Shown one piece after another: positions 8,438 through 10,910 of a stretch of 10,910 nt of DNA (positions are counted from its first letter, which is position 1; every line of letters begins with the position of its first letter). The position numbers were made by a program, and so were the translations under genes. The notes under the pieces are model-generated. The model saw only the letters and a list, made by a program, of their open reading frames with translations, searched no databases and was not told where the DNA came from. The DNA is from Larix sibirica (Eukaryota; Streptophyta; Pinopsida; Pinales; Pinaceae), in NCBI GenBank assembly GCA_004151065.3, contig NWUY0300002202.1:19645-30554 (forward strand). Direction: 5' to 3'.

Positions 8438-8541
8438 TAATTCAATGCATGTGTTGGCGAAGAAACTATCCTGGACAACTTGTGCCAAGTTTGGCAAAGG
8501 ACGAGTGGAACCAGGTTATGGAAAGAGGCGCAAAGGCCACG

Positions 8542-8645
8542 TAGGGGCAAAGAGGGAACAAAAGCAACATAGGGGCAAAGAGAGAGCACATGTGTTCAAG
8601 GAAAACAAGGGACAAAGAGAGAGCACATGTATTCAAGGAAAACAA
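8542..8645. repeat. Tandem repeat, two 37-bp units with a degenerate leading part
   Basis: Unit 1 (8572-8608) and unit 2 (8609-8645) differ at only two positions and share CAAAGAGAGAGCACATGT and TTCAAGGAAAACAA. A shorter, diverged copy (8542-8569) starts TAGGGGCAAAGAGGGAACA. The unit is purine-rich on the plus strand. Open frames crossing it (8445-8831 plus, 8466-8654 minus) change reading of the unit from copy to copy, because 37 is not divisible by three, and are taken as chance. Confidence 0.9.
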
Positions 8646-8828
8646 GGGGCGCACTGCACATATATTTCACAAAAAAGCAAACTCGTACAACAAGCAAACA
8701 TAAAATGTTCCAGATTAATGCTAGGAAGTAGTAGTATTAATGGAGTTGGAGTTGAAAAAAACCCCAAAACAAACACTCTTGAAAATAATCTATGCTTACT
8801 TGCCTCGACGCCTCGATATGAGGTTAAA

Positions 8829-8944
8829 TAAGAGGTCCAAAAAATTTATTGGCGAGAAAAATAAAATGAAAAAAATTTAGGCCAAATAAGTGGTCCAAAA
8901 TTTTTATTAATCCAAACAAATAACATGAAAAACCTTAGAAAATG
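8829..8944. repeat. Tandem duplication, 58-bp AT-rich unit
   Basis: Copy 1 (8829-8886) and copy 2 (8887-8944) both read TAAG, A/T, GGTCCAAAA, then an AT-rich run ending in AAATAAAATGAAAAA / AAATAACATGAAAAA and TTTAG / CTTAG. Spacing is exactly 58 bp. They have diverged by many substitutions but few indels. Confidence 0.75.
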
Positions 8945-9759
8945 CTTAAAAATAAATTGATCTCATTAATTTATTTATAAAGAACTAATGTTAAAAGACG
9001 ACAGAGCCGTTACTAGAGTCTCTCTGCAGCCAACGAGAGGCAGGGACTAATAAGAACAAGTAGAGCCATCCAATATTCAAATGTCTCCCATATTATATTT
9101 GGATCATTGTGGAGGATGAACAATATTGAAGAAGGATAAGGATTTGATAAACAATAACTTTATTTACTTGACATTAGTATGAAAAATTGTATTAAAAAAA
9201 ACGAGTAGATATGTTCAAATGTTTAGGCATTGTCGAGGATGAACGAGAAGTAACACAAAACTTTTCAACATTTTCTTGAAACAAATTTTATATAGATATA
9301 TATATATTTGAAAATCTCAATTAAGTTCTCAAAATTCTTTCATTCCTTACAATTTTTTTAATAATCTTTAAATTGTATATAATTTTGTTATATATTTATA
9401 TATATAACATACACTTAATATTATCACAATAAGTTTTAAAAACACTACAAAACATAATTTTTAATTAATTATCATAAAACAATGTCCATTGTAATAATTT
9501 TTATGATGCATTTTATTTTTGAATAAGGCTATTTTTTAAATTGTATAAATATGATATGAACTATGGTGAGTGGATAACATATTTACGTCGATAGGCGTCT
9601 TTATGTTGATACGGGACTTATATAGCATGCTTTTAATTGCAAATTAACAATCTAGGGTAGGGATTTGTTCATAGAAAATATTCTTCATCGTCGACATTCA
9701 ATACATGATAGGGATTGAAGGTGATAACTTTCATGCAGTTATTAGAGGGAGAATGTGCG
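8945..9759. other. AT-rich non-coding stretch
   Basis: No gene is recognised. The stretch holds a near-perfect 22-bp AT palindrome at 9387-9408, TA-rich runs near 9291-9310, and two related segments: CAAATGTCT...GGAGGATGAAC (about 9078-9121) and CAAATGTTT...CGAGGATGAAC (about 9216-9243). The latter suggest a decayed ~125-bp duplication. Confidence 0.5.
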
Positions 9760-9788
9760 TTACTTTTGATTTAATTACTTTTGATTTA
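9760..9788. repeat. 15-bp tandem duplication
   Basis: TTACTTTTGATTTA occurs at 9760-9773 and again at 9775-9788, one base apart. A looser GATTGATTGATTTAATTA follows. Confidence 0.9.
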
Positions 9789-9848
9789 GGATTGATTGAT
9801 TTAATTAGCTCCTTCACTCTTGCCCCAACATACGTGCAGGAAACTGGA

Positions 9849-9991
9849 ACGTTATGCTAGCTGAAACGTTTGCCTGGAAAACCACGCACGCAGGCAGAAG
9901 AGGAGTGGAGTGGCTGGAACCTTCCACGTTATGGTAGCGGTAACGTTTGGATCTCCACGTTATGGTGGCTGTAACGCAGGCATAAGAGGAG
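9849..9991. repeat. Three 25-bp ACGTTATG repeats plus two GCAGGCA(G/T)AAGAGGAG boxes
   Basis: Copies at 9849-9873, 9926-9950 and 9957-9981 share ACGTTATG, GCT/GCG, AACG. The 16-bp box GCAGGCAGAAGAGGAG (9890-9905) recurs as GCAGGCATAAGAGGAG (9976-9991) after the third copy, giving a higher-order pattern of an ACGTT unit followed by an AAGAGGAG box. The block leads directly into the 22-bp array that follows and seems to be its source sequence. Confidence 0.8.
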
Positions 9992-9993
9992 CC

Positions 9994-10096
9994 CGCAACC
10001 CGCAGAAGAGGAGAACGCATCCCACAGAAGAGGAGCCACTAGAAGAGGAGCCCGCAGTCCGCAGAAGAGGAGAACACAAACCGCAGAAGAGGAGAA
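9994..10096. repeat. 22-bp minisatellite, purine-rich (GCAGAAGAGGAG core)
   Basis: Units lie at 9994-10015, 10016-10037, 10038-10052 (shortened to 15 bp), 10053-10074 and 10075-10096. The consensus is CGCA followed by C-rich bases, then GCAGAAGAGGAGAA. It is GC-richer than all surrounding DNA. Long open frames on both strands (9910-10311 plus, 9929-10229 minus) come from the lack of stop codons in the unit. As 22 is not a multiple of three, they encode no regular peptide repeat, and the plus frame begins with GTG. Confidence 0.93.
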
Positions 10097-10297
10097 CACT
10101 GCAGCAAGGGATCTCGCACACAGGAGAAAGCAAGAGCAGGGAGCTCGCGCGCAGAAGAGAACGCAACCCCAAAAGGAGACCATCGACCTTCACAGGTGTG
10201 CTAGTTGATCCATGGTTTTCTTGTTGCATCGAAACGATGTTAACTGTACCTTTCTACATAGAAATGGTGTTGTATTTTGTTGGCTTCCTGTTGGCTT

Positions 10298-10448
10298 CCT
10301 ATTGGCACTAATTTCCTCGTCCTCTATTGGCACTGCTTCCGTCCTCTATGGTATCTCATCGTCCTCTATTGGCACTAATTTCCTCAGCTTTCATTATCTT
10401 GGTGTCATCCATTCGCATTGCTTCCATCCTCTATTGGCACTAATTTCC
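10298..10448. repeat. Interspersed ~21-bp repeats, CCTCTATTGGCACTAATTTCC
   Basis: Copies are at 10298-10316 (lacks the CT), 10321-10340 (GCTTCC ending), 10343-10360 (degenerate), 10363-10383 and 10428-10448. The last two are identical over 21 bp. Spacing varies from about 20 to 65 bp. GGCTTCC occurs twice just before, at 10282 and 10293. No frame is kept between copies. Confidence 0.85.
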
Positions 10449-10470
10449 ACTAATTTCTCGAGCTTTTCGT

Positions 10471-10480
10471 TTTAGGGTTT
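10471..10480. promoter_or_regulatory. Telo-box-like motif
   Basis: TTTAGGGTTT is the exact reverse complement of the plant telo-box AAACCCTAAA, often found near transcription starts of translation-related genes. It lies in a pyrimidine-rich stretch 75 bp before a TATA-like box. A 10-bp match in AT-rich DNA can arise by chance. Confidence 0.35.
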
Positions 10481-10554
10481 TCTTTTCTGTAGTGCTTTCC
10501 GTTTGTACTCATAAATTCTTATCCATCGATACCTTTCAAGACCTTCGCGCATGT

Positions 10555-10562
10555 TATAAATA
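10555..10562 (+). promoter_or_regulatory. TATA-box match
   Basis: TATAAATA matches the plant TATA consensus. It would place a plus-strand start near 10585-10595. Downstream, CTCAG|GTGAGG (GT at 10700-10701) is a strong 5' splice-site match, and a weak acceptor AG (10814-10815) precedes an ATG at 10835 that stays open to the window end (25 codons). No protein similarity supports a gene, so this is only a candidate. Confidence 0.25.
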
Positions 10563-10910
10563 TAGATATTAGACCCTTTCAGATGCTTTCCTCTATGTGC
10601 ATGGTTACGGGAAGATAGACCCAGACAAGTTGAGTTCCCGGCTACAGAATTGCTCCCAATTTTGATATATTGGGGCCATCTCCTTTAGATAGAGCTCAGG
10701 TGAGGTGGGTTCTTTTTGTCATACACTTATAGATCTTGTTTTTTTCATTCTCTGCATAACGAGATGGATTGATTTAAACTATGCCTTCTTGGTTTGAATT
10801 GATTGATGAAAGCAGGAATTCAAAATTCCGATTTATGGATGTATTGTGTATCCAATGCTCATGCACAATACTTAATTCAATATTTAATAAATTCAAAAAT
10901 AAAATGAATT
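10563..10910. other. Right-edge stretch, no proven gene
   Basis: No domain was seen. It holds the possible first exon and intron described with the TATA match. The ATG frame from 10835 begins MDVLCIQCSCTILN and is AT-rich towards the end, which argues against coding. Confidence 0.35.

Noticed and set aside
8445-8831. 128-codon plus-strand open frame rich in Lys and Arg
   Set aside because: It crosses the 37-bp repeats with a changing reading of each unit and ends in unrelated AT-rich sequence; no domain is seen.
9011-9052. Weak hairpin (TTACTAG...CTAATAA)
   Set aside because: Pairing is interrupted and no copy or neighbouring feature supports a role.
9387-9408. 22-bp AT palindrome as a regulatory or origin site
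   Set aside because: Surrounding DNA is almost pure A/T, so palindromes of this kind are expected by chance.
9910-10311. 133-codon plus-strand frame and overlapping minus-strand frames of 84-89 codons
   Set aside because: They span the 22-bp repeat array, which lacks stops in several frames; the unit is not a multiple of three and the plus frame starts at GTG with no family likeness.

Overview
The window looks like nuclear DNA from a seed plant. The evidence is two decayed plant-type LINEs (non-LTR retrotransposons), a broken copy of the plant-specific DUF630 domain, long AT-rich stretches with almost no coding capacity, several minisatellites and a (GT)n microsatellite. The long, old intergenic sequence and the wording of the LINE and DUF630 frames would fit a gymnosperm, but that is an impression and not something the sequence proves. 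No intact protein-coding gene, tRNA, rRNA, CRISPR array or bacterial-type operon was found, and I see no working multi-gene system.

Left part (1-3660). Positions 1-511 carry, on the minus strand, part of a LINE reverse transcriptase that runs off the left edge and is broken by an in-frame TGA. A 70-codon open frame of unknown identity lies just upstream of it (550-762, minus). After about 1.7 kb of non-coding sequence with two small hairpins comes a second minus-strand LINE remnant (2497-3660). It keeps, in order, a zinc-binding zf-RVT region, the W-x-IWL linker and a nearly whole RNase H domain down to the probable natural stop of ORF2. It has at least seven in-frame stops and frame changes.

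Middle part (3660-7570). This is AT-rich unassigned sequence with a diverged ~120-bp duplication (4688-4916), a clear ~220-bp fold-back element (6023-6243), a (GT)9 microsatellite (6423-6440), one ambiguous base (6480) and a short frameshifted open frame (6792-7138) of unknown origin.

Right part (7570-10910). At 7608-8147 lies a broken DUF630 domain (the N-terminal domain of plant DUF630/DUF632, NRG2-like proteins) with three in-frame stops and no visible Met-Gly-Cys start. No DUF632 domain is seen after it. The rest is a series of tandem-repeat blocks: 43/31-bp units (8289-8437), 37-bp units (8572-8645), 58-bp units (8829-8944), and a composite island at 9849-10448 made of 25-bp, 22-bp and ~21-bp families. 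These are separated by AT-rich DNA. The right edge has a telo-box, a consensus TATA box and a good 5' splice-site match that together could mark the start of a gene lying mostly outside the window; this is speculative.

Nothing here acts together as a pathway. The window is best read as old intergenic plant DNA shaped by retrotransposon insertion, pseudogene decay and local repeat expansion.
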